From: Lethocerus indicus
Taxonomy: Eukaryota; Arthropoda; Insecta; Hemiptera; Belostomatidae
Assembly (NCBI GenBank): GCA_019843655.1
Contig: JACDQD010000005.1
Span: 4,305,575-4,369,574 of the forward strand
Direction: 5' to 3'
Length of the DNA: 64,000 nucleotides
In this document: positions 25,311 through 35,651 of the stretch, piece by piece
Layout: the number at the start of each line of letters is the position of its first letter
Position numbering within the stretch: position 1 is the first letter of the stretch
Translations under genes and position numbers: made by a program
The notes under the pieces: model-generated
The model's database searches: none
Told to the model about the DNA's origin: nothing
The model's input: only the letters and a program-made list of their open reading frames with translations

Positions 25311-27162
25311 CACTAGAGATTTTATTACAACAAAGGAATGAAGTATTTGAAATTTCGAATTTAAATGTGAACCGACATTTAATCACGAGTTTGAATTTTA
25401 TTTATTCATTAGAATAGAGTTGTAATGTAATAATAAAGAAATCTTCGTATTCTAGGACCCTAAACTGCTCGTATTCTGGGCGCAAAGCCTTGACTTGTCA
25501 TAGCGTAATGTGTTTCTACGAAATTCAATGCAAATTTCGCTCCTCCTTTCTCGAAGTATTTCACGGCATGCGGCATCGAATCGTTCGTTCTTCGGGCAAT
25601 AATTAAGCGCCGATTCTTGAAATTTTAAAAATCTGGCGGTCGTATTTTTGAATGAACACAACCGAATAATGACACAACCGAAAATGTGGCCCGTAGCGAC
25701 GGTGTCGCTCGTGTTTATCCGGCCTCCGGTGCGTTATAGGACCGTGTAGATAAAATGGACCGGAGGCGTGGACCGCTCTGTACAGCTCGTAATTCCTGTT
25801 ATCCAACAAAGCGGAAGGATTGCTATCTCGACGTTTGGCAACGGTCGCCCGGGTTTAACACGGCCAGTTCACTGAGCGTCGCTGATCTCAGAATCGTTGG
25901 CTTTAATCTGCATTTTATAGTCGCTTTATTAGTGGATTTGTTCAATTCGGTCCACTCCACCGGGACATATATATCTAATTTTGATCGGGACCACGTATTG
26001 ACGGTCTGTTTTTGTTCCACTTCAAACGGGCGGTTGATTCCCCTTCCGGTCTGGTACGTTTTAAATTAAGTTTAATTTCTCCTCGTCTCATTCCGGCCGT
26101 CGTTTCCTCGCTGTTGATCTTTGGAACATTTCCCCGTTTCCGAGCAAAGCAGCCGATTCGCTCAGTCTACTTACGATGTAAGAAACGTAGCATCAGAACC
26201 TCAATCCACTTGTCCGGAGACAGTGGATAGCTGGGACCTTTCTCCTCGGTCGATGCCACGTGTTCGGCAGTAATGATTCTTAGAAATTTGAAAATAAAGT
26301 AAATTAGAAATTATAATTTTAAGAAATTAAATTTTTTTCCAACGCATTATTGTTTCCATATGAAAAGTTTAAATGATTATCATTAAAGGTCCTACAGCGA
26401 TCAGAGTTGAATAGAAGCTGAAACAAATGTTCGGTACAACACCTCGTAATTAATTAAAATAGATGAACAACAGCAATTAACTGCAAAGTATTAGAAGAGA
26501 TTTAAATTATATCCCTTTGATAAGCCGCAGCAGACATTCACGGCACAAAGCAGCACTCCCACAAATAAAAACATAATCGGGTATGCACTACGTACGATTC
26601 TCTGTCGGCGGTAGCCCCCTTTATACATTTTCAATGGGGCGAACGAGCGTTTGTATGTGTTTCCAGGCCTTTCGTGACACATTGGGGCGCGATTTTGCAC
26701 GGCGCAAGCGTTCGAGTGTGTGTGTGTGTGTGTGAAAGCTAAATTCACTTCATGTTATTACCGCGCTGTCATGCTCAGGGTCTAGCCTCTTTCTCGCCTC
26801 CACGAGAATCACCCTCCCCCTATAAAACCCTCTAGCACGACAAATAGCGTCCCGAATGCAGCTCCGTATAGAAAACGCGCAAGCGCGCCCGCACGTCTTA
26901 CGAATGAGGCACAAAAGGACGTTACACCTAGAATGGACTGACTCGCAAAAAAATCGGAACTGAATTTATAGTTGTAATTTAGAATTAGTTCAAAAACATC
27001 TATAAATGAACCTCGGTATAGGGGAAAACATTCAATTATAGGTTTTAAATTCTTGAGAGAAAACGGGACCCTTATTTATAAAATATATTAAAATACTGTC
27101 CGTATTTATTCTTAATTAAATAGTTAAACAGAGTGCAGAGGAGAGGCTAGCCGGCGCTAGGA
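25311..27162. other. Unique non-coding stretch with (GT)n
   Basis: No gene recognised. A (GT)n run lies at 26716-26734. The 104-codon frame at 25755-26069 overlaps minus-strand frames of similar size and shows no motif. Confidence 0.5.
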
Positions 27163-27215
27163 GTAGACTCGACCGTTAGCACTGCTGTAATGCGGGCTTA
27201 GTATAGCCCGCCTGC
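27163..27215 (+). repeat. GCGGGCTTAGTAT motif in a hairpin
   Basis: GCGGGCT-TAGTAT-AGCCCGC at 27192-27211 forms a perfect 7 bp stem with the TAGTAT loop. Together with an upstream GGCGCTA it is a weak relative of the motif found at 33013, 34486 and 63029. Confidence 0.4.
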
Positions 27216-29918
27216 CGTGTTTGTTTTGCGACCGGGCCAAACGGACATTTTCGAATAAAATTTGCTCATTTATGAATTTGATTCAGAACGTCGAGTTGAT
27301 TATATTTATAGGTTATTAAGATTCAATGAAAATAAGCACATTTTATTAAATAAGTACATTAAAATCATCAGTGTAAATGTTGTCGTGACTATAATTTCCA
27401 TAGTTAATTTTGAGTACTCTCTCATTGTTACATTGTACCTCTAAAACCCCCGATGCGGAGTCATGGTGGGCACGTGGGCGCCGAGCGGGCGTATTGAATT
27501 GTTGAGCCGGTCTCGGCCGGAGGTTTGAACTCCTTCAGAGGAACTCCCGGTCTGAGAGCAACTCGAAATAATTGAGTTTGTTTGTTTGTTTCGCGCCCCT
27601 TCGTGCCCGTTTCCCGGGAACGAATTAGCAATCTGAAAACGGACCGGGAGTATCGGCTAGATCAAATCCTCAACGGATTTGGGGAAGCGGAGGGAGCGAT
27701 AGCCGTCGCATCAATGCGGAAACAAATCCTCAAGAGCATAAAATCGAAATCAGAAGCTGCGTATTATTTTAATTAAAACGTGGGCTGAAATTAATGTAGT
27801 TAATACCAGGTTCCAGGAGTCCCTTAACCCCTGAGTCCCTGAAATTAAGAATATTATATTACGATCCAAAACTCTAAAAAAAATAATTAAGATGAAACTA
27901 GGTATTCGTTATAATTCGAGGTTTTATTTTAAAATTGTACCGGACGGTGAAATGAAACATTCGTGTCGAGATCTAATCGAGTGCACCGGAAATAAACGGT
28001 CTCCCTCCAGGAAACCAGAAATCCTTCTCCCAGGAAATTTTAAGCTGCTCTCAGTCTAAGATATTCAATAGCAGGAGTTATTCTCAGAACGCGCCCGTGT
28101 AGACGGGTAGGTAGACTAGCGCCTTAATAGCGATTTATATTAAGAAGTACGGCTGATAGTCGGAGGGAACTTATTAAGCGAATTCCCAGTATCATTGTCC
28201 GCCCCCCCTCCTCCCAACTCTCATCCGCCCGAAAGGAAATTCACGTCGCGTCAAGAATTATATAATTAAATTACGGGGGGAATTCATAAATTGCTATTTT
28301 GGGAAATTTAGAAAAAAAAGAAGGAACTGAAAGTCGCCCCCCCATCCCTCCATTGCTGCCGACAACCCCCCGGCGCCGACTACCTCGGATTAATTAAATT
28401 TCTCGCAGCAGTTACATTTATTAGTATCGAGGTCGGTTAAATTTGGAGGCCAGAAAATTAGCGGGAACGATAATAATGCCCGTCCCGGTCGTTGGAACGT
28501 TGCGCAGATTATTTTCTTAGGGGGTGGGCTGAGTTATGCAGGTGCAATTCCGACGATTCGCTCCTATCTATGAATATTTATATCCCTCCAGGATTCCCCT
28601 ATTGATCGATACTTGCATAAATCCCTTTAATAAAATGTGGACGACATCGCTTTTATTCGTGCCTCGCTTTGTTTCTGGCCTGCCAAACTATTATTAGCAA
28701 TTTTTACCTTCTGCATTTATTCCTTTGGTGTCGAATCCGCTTCGCGGTAATATGAATTACTTTTTTTCAATTATTCTTTATCATAATCATAATTTATTGG
28801 AAATATTTTTCGATAACGATGCGCTCATTTTGAAAATACAGAATGCCCTTAAATAATTAGACGACAATGATTCAATTCCGTTTATGCCGTGTGTATTCGC
28901 ATTTCCTCTTGACGTTGAACGTACAGTTGAAGGAGTATATTAAATGCTTAATCAAGCAGAAACGTCCGCTGAAACAGTTACGCCGATGGATTTAATTACC
29001 GGTTCGAGTTTTATCGTGAGGTTATGATGCTGGTTCGGGGATGGGTTTTAAGAATGGTTCAAAAAGATAGGTAAGACTGAAACGGGAGAGGGGGAGCCTC
29101 TTAAAAGCTGTAACAATTAAATAGAGACGATAAGAGGCCCTTGAAGTAGTCGCCGGTGTTCGACACGCCTCCTCTTCCCATACCCAGATTTAAACTATTA
29201 AGCTGAATTTCAATTAGACCCGGGGCGGAACGATGGAAATGAGTGGTTTCCCTTTAATTAGACTGAAGTGTTTATACCGTCTCAAACTTGGTGTAATGCA
29301 GGAGGAGGAGGAGTTGGTGCTCAGTTGAGCGCCTGTCGACTTTCTAAATCTCGCTCTTATTTCTCTCCCCATAATTAATTGCAATTTACCTCACGGTGGC
29401 TGACTTAATGCCAGTTTGGGCCCAACTGTATCATCTTTCCTCTGACGTGAAGTATAAGATTAATAAATAAAATAAATCTCAACACTTTATAGGAGGGTAT
29501 ATTTAGGGACACTCTCTGTTATAATGGATCTCTGGCTGTGAACTGGTCCCGATAACATCGGTATGATATATTATGGCTAATTACCTTTCTTTTAATGTAA
29601 TATTATATAATAGTCGTCTACTGGTAATTAAGTTTTTACTCTGTATGAACACGGTGTCGATATAAATATTCGTATCAATTTGTAAGTATCAAATTGATAT
29701 AAAACGGTTATTCATTGTCGCTTAAGAATGTAGGTTGTTATACAGTAATTTTGCGGGTATTTCGGAGATATTTTTATTTTGATGGCTGATTCATATTTAA
29801 ATGAAATACTGGTGAACCGCGTTCATCTTTTTCGAATCTGTGGCTTTTGTTGCGGAAGGTCAGTACACGATGTGAGCAAGTGTGGAGGAAATTTAATTTT
29901 TCATTTGTAAAGATGCCT
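27216..29918. other. Unique non-coding stretch
   Basis: No gene recognised. It holds a weak CGGTCTCGG...CTCCTTCAG core at about 27505-27540, C-rich patches at 28200-28380, and a perfect hairpin TATCAATTTG-TAAGTAT-CAAATTGATA at 29673-29699. Confidence 0.5.
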
Positions 29919-30632
29919 TAACACGATATTTGTTTTTTTTTATTTATTGTACAATCAACTATATGCCAGTTATAGGTACAATTGCGGTTTGTTCGATTAG
30001 TTTCACTTGTTTCACTCGATAAAGACGCCATCCAGTGATGGTACTTTTGACCTGTATCCGACCTACAGAAAGTCTCTAGGCCGGTGGCGTTTAAGCCGAC
30101 GCGGGGGGGATAATGGGTGGGTAGAAGAAGGAAGGAAAGGGACTGAACGAGTGGATTTGGGTGTGGAGAGAGGCGGGAGTGGAATTTAAGGAAGCGTGAT
30201 TTTGCGACTTCGTCCACTGTCGGTATGTTGAGGTCATTGTGGATTGTTCGGTTAGAAACATACCGGGGAGCATTAAGGATGGTACGAAGGACTTTTGACT
30301 GGAATGTTTGGATGCGAGCGATGTCGGATTTCTTGGCGGAACCCAATAGTTCTATTCCGTACGTCCATGTCGGTTTTAGTATAGCTTTATATATTGTCAG
30401 TTTGTTGACTACTGTCAGTTTTGATGTCCTTTTCAAAAGAGGTCTCAACAGTCCAAATTTGCGATTTAGATCTTTTCTTTTCAGTCGGGTATTGGGATTC
30501 CACGTGAGTCGTTTGTCTCTATAGAGCCCGAGGTAGGGAGCCTGCTGTCGGGTGGGGATAGGAGTACTGTTAAATAGAACAGGAGGTGTGAAGGTGACGT
30601 GAGCAGATTTAGAGCTATAACACGATATTTGT
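29919..30632 (-). mobile_element. 5'-truncated jockey-clade non-LTR retrotransposon with perfect 15 bp TSD
   Basis: The element body is 29934-30617 on the minus strand, flanked by TAACACGATATTTGT at 29919-29933 and 30618-30632. The 3' end is a short poly(A) (a T-run at 29934 on the plus strand). The perfect target duplication and an uninterrupted ORF2 remnant argue for the youngest insertion in the window. Its coding and 3' sequence differ from the 11.8 and 18.3 kb pair, so it is a second subfamily. Confidence 0.92.
29934..30616 (-). pseudogene. Jockey ORF2 C-terminal fragment, longest copy
   Basis: About 225 element-derived codons are open. In order: KSAHVTFTPPVLFNSTPIP, a PYLGLYRDKRLTWNPNTRLK block (the conserved YLG...D..LTW stretch just after the palm domain of jockey reverse transcriptases), FGLLRPLLKRTSKLTVVN, LTIYKAILKPTWTYGIEL, IARIQTFQSKVLRTI, NAPRYVSNRTIHNDLNIP, SRFLKFHSRLSPHPN, and a Thr/Asn-rich tail. 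Neither the AP endonuclease nor the catalytic YADD region is included. The frame stays open through the poly(A) into the target duplication and stops in flanking DNA, so the element's own stop codon is missing. The methionine at 30640 lies in flanking sequence and is not a real start. Confidence 0.88.
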
Positions 30633-30641
30633 AACAACAAG

Positions 30642-31452
30642 TTTTCGGTTCGTATTTAGTGAATATATGTATTTTATTTACATTGATGCGGGCGTATAAA
30701 CAGCAATACCACTTGAAGTGTATTGTACGCGATTTTTTAAAGAGGCGCTAGGATAGCCGCGGAATTATACCCACCGTTTGGTCGGACAAAAGAGGAACAA
30801 AATAGTATAGTTGGGGATGGGGGTTGGGGAGGATACATCAATCACCGCTCTGTTGGTAGGGGAGAGGTTCGGGTCCTTAGCCTGAAGTGTAGGATTAACT
30901 GGGGGCGGGTTAAGCGGCTTTAGGAGAGCCCGGGCCGACCGTCGTGGAAGAGGAAATTAGCGGTGATGGCTGAGGAGGGGCCTTATCCCCCTTGTTAGAA
31001 CCCCGGTTTTAACGGTCTCTCCCCTATCTGTTCCCGCGACTAAATGAACGCCGCCCTGGGAGGCGGTCGCGCAGCTCAAACTACCCCAGTAAAAACGTCC
31101 ACGTCCCGAGTTATACCGCCGGGCCCGGTTTTATTGCGGCCCTAATTGGAGAATCGAAATGAAACGGCCAATGAAATGGCGCTTGAAAGTCGGCGATCAA
31201 ATCTGCGAAGTTGCGACGGGGCGGGGTGGGGGAGGAGGGAAAGAAACGTCGTTAATTACACGACGCCTCCTCCCAGGGGGAGGAAGTTTTTCACGACTCT
31301 GAAATCCTCCGGATTAGTGGACGCGTAAACGTTTCCGACGCGCCAATCGTTGCTTTAGTGTACACGAAGAGGGTAAAAACAGGAATCTTCAATTCATTCT
31401 CGGATTATAGGATTGAAATTCTGCCCAGGTTTTCCTCTTTGTCATACATATA
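30642..31452. other. Unique GC-rich non-coding stretch
   Basis: No gene recognised. G-rich on the plus strand around 30810-30980 and GC-rich to about 31330. Confidence 0.5.
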
Positions 31453-31995
31453 TATTGGGTAGACAACTAAGTAATTGCGGATTTCACCAACAAGTGGCTT
31501 TTACATATTTTTAAGTACGTCAACATCTTTGCAGAGATAAGCCGTAGATGGTTTTGAATGCACGTATAAGTTACATTCAGCTTCTCTGCAATGTCCCTTG
31601 TTGAACTATGGCGATCCGAATCAATATATGGCCTTTATTTGGTCATCATCGACCTCCACTGTACGTCCAGAGCGCTCCTCATATTTTAATGAAAAATCCC
31701 CCGACCGTACAACGTACGAAGCGTCCAACTTTTTATGAGCCTGTGAGTCATTAGCACGTTTGCGAAAATAAAAAAGCGAAATGTGACGGAAACGCTCACT
31801 TTGGTCCACCGTGTTCTAGCTTTTTATACGCACATTATACAACTGGTCAATGTAATTTTGATACTGAATGTTTCAGAAAGGACCAAATAATAACATATCA
31901 AAGATTCTTATCTGTGCAAAGATGTTGACGTACTTAAAAATGCGTACAACGCCACTTGTTGGTGAAATCCGCAATTACTTAGTTGTCAACCCGTA
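31453..31995 (-). mobile_element. Internally deleted mariner element with ~87 bp inverted repeats
   Basis: The element is 31455-31993 (539 bases) between TA dinucleotides (31453-31454 and 31994-31995), the expected Tc1/mariner target duplication. The inverted repeats run about 31455-31541 and 31906-31993. They share ACAACTAAGTAATTGCGG, ATTTCACCAACAAGTGGC and TTTTTAAGTACGTCAACATC with few mismatches. Full mariner elements are about 1.3 kb with repeats near 30 bp; this one keeps only the 5' part of the transposase gene. Non-autonomous. Confidence 0.93.
31535..31809 (-). pseudogene. Mariner transposase N-terminal fragment, frameshifted
   Basis: Reads from ATG at 31807-31809 on the minus strand. 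The first ~28 residues (HISLFYFRKRANDSQAHKKL) match the N-terminal helix-turn-helix region of mariner transposases. SGDFSL and VEVDDDQIKA then follow directly. By comparison with the family as I know it, about 17 residues between KKL and RSGDFSL are deleted in frame. At about 31624-31627 one extra base shifts the frame; in the next frame the family pattern resumes as DSDRHSSTRDIAEKLNVTYT and continues into the left inverted repeat. All catalytic D,D34D residues are absent. Confidence 0.9.
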
Positions 31996-32929
31996 ACATA
32001 CATATGGGTATACATATGTCATTCACAGTCTTCTTCAGGAAGAATTTAATCAAATGCCAGAAGGCCAGAGTGGGCGTTACGGTTTAGGTCAATTACCGGT
32101 CGTGCAACTTCCTTATTCGATATTGATATTTTATTTGAACTCGGGAATTAAACGCTGACACGATGACGCGCGATGTTGTCAACGTTAACAGAACGTTGTT
32201 CTACCGTACCCTGTACCGTCGGGACATGGAGTCCGGGCGAGGAATACGCACCGCCGTTAGTGTCGCATTAGGCGGCGGCGCATCGTGATGTCGCGACGAA
32301 ATCTGTAAGCGTTGGGCGCGAAATTAGCCGGGTCCGCCGGAATTGGGGTGTAATTGGGTGAAAGGGGCCCTCGAGAGGACCCCCGCTTGCCCACCACCAG
32401 TTGCGCACCCTCCTCCTACCGCCGCCCTTTTACATCCGGCTGTCCCGGCCTTATTAAAATGAACGCCTCGCATAAAGGTCCCCCACCAAGGAAAATAACT
32501 CGATTCGGAAATAGCTCGAAAATCACTCGATTGTTTCTGTCTGGATCGATTTTTAATCTAGGAAGAAAATAATTATAAAGAAATAGGCAAAATAAAATTA
32601 CAGTTTTAAACGGTACGGACATAGTTCAACACTGTCAAAGGAGCAACGATCAGTTAAATTTTATAATTTAGGAATAAATAAAATAGTAATTATTTAATTT
32701 AATATAATAATATATTTAATAATATAATATAATTTTATAATTTGATCTTTTTTCTTTTATTACTTCTCATGTCATTCGGTTGAATCTGAACTAGCCCCAA
32801 AACATTGGTAAATCAGATCAGAACAGCTTAATTTATTTTTGTCCCGCAATTTAGTTTATCTTAGGTAATTTTTAATAAAACACTCTGAAATAATTCAAAA
32901 GTGTAACACGGTATTGAAACATAGGAGGA
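31996..32929. other. Unique non-coding stretch
   Basis: No gene recognised. A GC/CpG-rich patch (about 32150-32450) is followed by very AT-rich sequence (32660-32760, TAATATAAT runs). Confidence 0.5.
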
Positions 32930-33128
32930 GGAACTATCATTTGAACTATTATTACATGATAATCTTCCTTTTGAAAGGGCGCTCAATACCTAGCCCTCAT
33001 TACCGGCCGGTGTTGCGGGTCTAGTATCGGAACGCCGTTAACACCGGGTAATTCGAATAACTGATTAATTTTATTTAATGATATCGTGCTTTCATATTAT
33101 GTACGGCCTTCGCAATGCGATTACGTGC
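32930..33128 (+). repeat. ~200 bp duplicated segment, copy A
   Basis: Direct repeat of 34402-34598 with roughly four bases in five identical, starting at GGAACTATCATTT and ending near TGCGATTA. The core reads GTGTTGCGGGTCTAGTAT. In this copy CCGGTGTT and AACACCGG flank the core and could pair as an 8 bp stem. The segment is AT-rich outside the core and non-coding. Unknown family. Confidence 0.8.
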
Positions 33129-34401
33129 ATTTTTTGGACGTGGTGACCTTGTTTTACTATCGTACATTTTAAAACAATCTTGGGGGTTTCGGTTTAATTG
33201 GGCTGCAGATACATTAGATAAATCTTCGGTTATATTTCGAATATTATGGATTTTGAAGTTTTAGATATTGGTATTCATTGCTGAAAGTGTCTCTGGGAGG
33301 AATACAAGCGGGGATTCCTTTTTTTGGAGATGTACGTCAGTATGCAGCTGTGGCTTTCTAGCTGTGCACCGATGCATCCATTTCCTTCCGTTACCCCCTA
33401 CCACTACCACTATCACCACAGGGCATTGTCCTGTGGGCAACTCTGTGTCTGTGTGTGTGTGTGTGTGGACACCTCCCCCTCCTCCTTCCGGACATCCACC
33501 CTTCTCTCATTCCCTCCTTATCACGGCCGAACTCAATATGGGCCCTCTCCCACCCCTACGTGCCGCCTGGTATAAACACGTCCCGTGTCAAATGTACGTG
33601 AAAAATTCACCCCCCACCCCTACCACCGTTTCCTCCAGCCACCCATCACGCCCCTCTGTCCCTACAGCCGTTGATACATTATTTATATAGGGCGTCGAAG
33701 GGAACAAACACAACGGATCACGCCCTACGCCCGAGAGACGAGTGAGAATCGACTGTGACGTACGCCGTGTCGATTGCGGTCCTAAGCCGCACGACGCGTA
33801 CCGTCGCGACGGAATAAAGAACGCATGCAATTTAATGAATATGCCTTTTTGCCCAAATCACTGGGTCGCGCTTTTAATATGAACAAGTTTAGGCAAATTA
33901 ATATCAGCAAAACAAGAAATTTTAGACACCTATTTTATAGCCCGCGAAGTTTTAGAACCGGCATTTTTGTGCTCTTCTGAATAAATTATATAAACTACAT
34001 ATATTCTTGTAAAATGTTATTAAAGCTATAGTATTTAATGCTCACTTATCGTCTTATGAAACATTGCACCTAGGTCCTCTCCTCAGGTAGCTCTCGGATA
34101 TCGCTAACAACCAGAATGTAGCTATTGTAGTAATTGTCCTAATTCAATTTTATCCCAAAACGTACGTAAATAAGTACGTGGGAGACCTTGATTAATTTTA
34201 GCTCTGGGATTTAGGCTATTTACTAACGTTACATACCCATCGTTACTTAGAAAATTACGATTGAAGCGCTCCGAATTAATTCAAAATTAAAACCTAGCTT
34301 CAATACAAATGTTAAAACGATAATTAAAAAATTCAGAATCGACCATTTAAACATTGCCAGAAGTATGTGTCATTAGTCATAAAACTATTATTCCTCGGAT
34401 A
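33129..34401. other. Spacer between the duplicated segments, with (GT)n
   Basis: No gene recognised. A (GT)n run lies at 33451-33467 inside C-rich sequence that yields a 140-codon Pro/Ser-rich frame (33268-33690) without motifs. The remainder to 34401 is AT-rich. Confidence 0.5.
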
Positions 34402-34598
34402 GGAACTATCATTTCGACTATTACTCTATAATCTTCCTTCTTTGAACGGGCGCTAATACCAAGCCCTCATTACCGGCCCGTGTTGCGGGTCTAGTATCGA
34501 AACGCCGTTAACGCCCGGTAATTGGAATAATTTAATTAATTCAATTTAATCATATCGTACTTTCATATTATATAGCCCTTATAATGCGATTAAAGACA
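34402..34598 (+). repeat. ~200 bp duplicated segment, copy B
   Basis: Partner of 32930-33128, same orientation, 1472 bases downstream. The core GTGTTGCGGGTCTAGTATCG and the following AACGCCGTTAAC are conserved, while the flanking 8 bp stem has changed on both sides (CCCGTGTT and AACGCCCGG). Confidence 0.8.
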
Positions 34599-35585
34599 TG
34601 AGGTATGGTATATATTGTAACGCAAAATGTATATAGCGATGTTATTAGCGGTATAGTATTTATTCCCCCGGTGGTCTTTAGGATCATCGGGAAATCGTAG
34701 TAGTGATGGAAACGTTTAATAGGCCCCATTAACATTTTCAATAAAAACATAAACAATATATAAAATAGTGTATCTCAGCATTTCTGTATTTAGCTTATAA
34801 CGTGGAACACTTGAAAATTGATCGATCCATTCAAATGTATGTAAATATATGTTCTAGTTGGAAGAAATATATTCGTTTGTTTAATGCTTCTTTTTGTCTC
34901 ATTGATGGTTCATTATTCCGCTTGAAATATTTTTTATTCCTATCACGAATGAATATTTCATCTGCGGTCTTATAAATATGACGCATAATTAGGGGCATAC
35001 CCACCTGAAACTGGCTGTGAAAGTACCGTATTTCAATTTTCCTTGGTTTTCCAACGAAAGGTCTATAATGCAATGTTAAGTAGTATTAGGGTATCGCTAA
35101 CAACTCTTGTTTAGGAATTATCATAATTCTTTTCACACTTCATAAATCTTTACACGCTTTAATTTTGAAGATTCGTTAACGGATAGTAATAATAATTGTT
35201 ATTGAATAAAATGTGTCCTACATGATGTATTTTCACGAAGGAGAGATTCGATAAGGAGTTTACATTTCTTGTACCTTCAGTCGATAAAATAAATACGGTG
35301 CATAAAATCGTAAAATGCTATAAAAAGAAATTAAAAATATGTGTTCGAATTCACGGTTTTCTCGCTTTATAGTCGGTGGACGCGATCTGATAGTTGCGCA
35401 AAAATTGTGCTGTGCTTGTCGCGACTGTAATTAATCTATAATTCAATGAGACTAAAACCCGTATCTGATCTATTCCAGGACCGGGGTGGTGGGGGGGCCT
35501 TTCTAACTAGTTAATGGCCGGGGCGGAAATCGTAGACGGCGGGGGCCATTAAAACAGCGGTCAGTTAATAACGCCGTTAACTCTG

Positions 35586-35588
<3 letters not shown>
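34599..35588. other. Unique AT-rich non-coding stretch
   Basis: No gene or mobile element recognised. Frames are short and without motifs. Confidence 0.5.
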
Positions 35589-35589
<1 letters not shown>

Positions 35590-35630
<41 letters not shown>

Positions 35631-35651
35631 CCACACACATATATATATATA
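35590..35651. repeat. (AT)n/(CA)n compound microsatellite
   Basis: An AT run at 35590-35627, a short CA-rich interruption, then AT again at 35639-35651. It is self-complementary and a probable site of length variation. Confidence 0.92.

Noticed and set aside
33268..33690. 140-codon frame with a Cys/Val repeat
   Set aside because: Contains the (GT)n run and C-rich sequence. No conserved motif.
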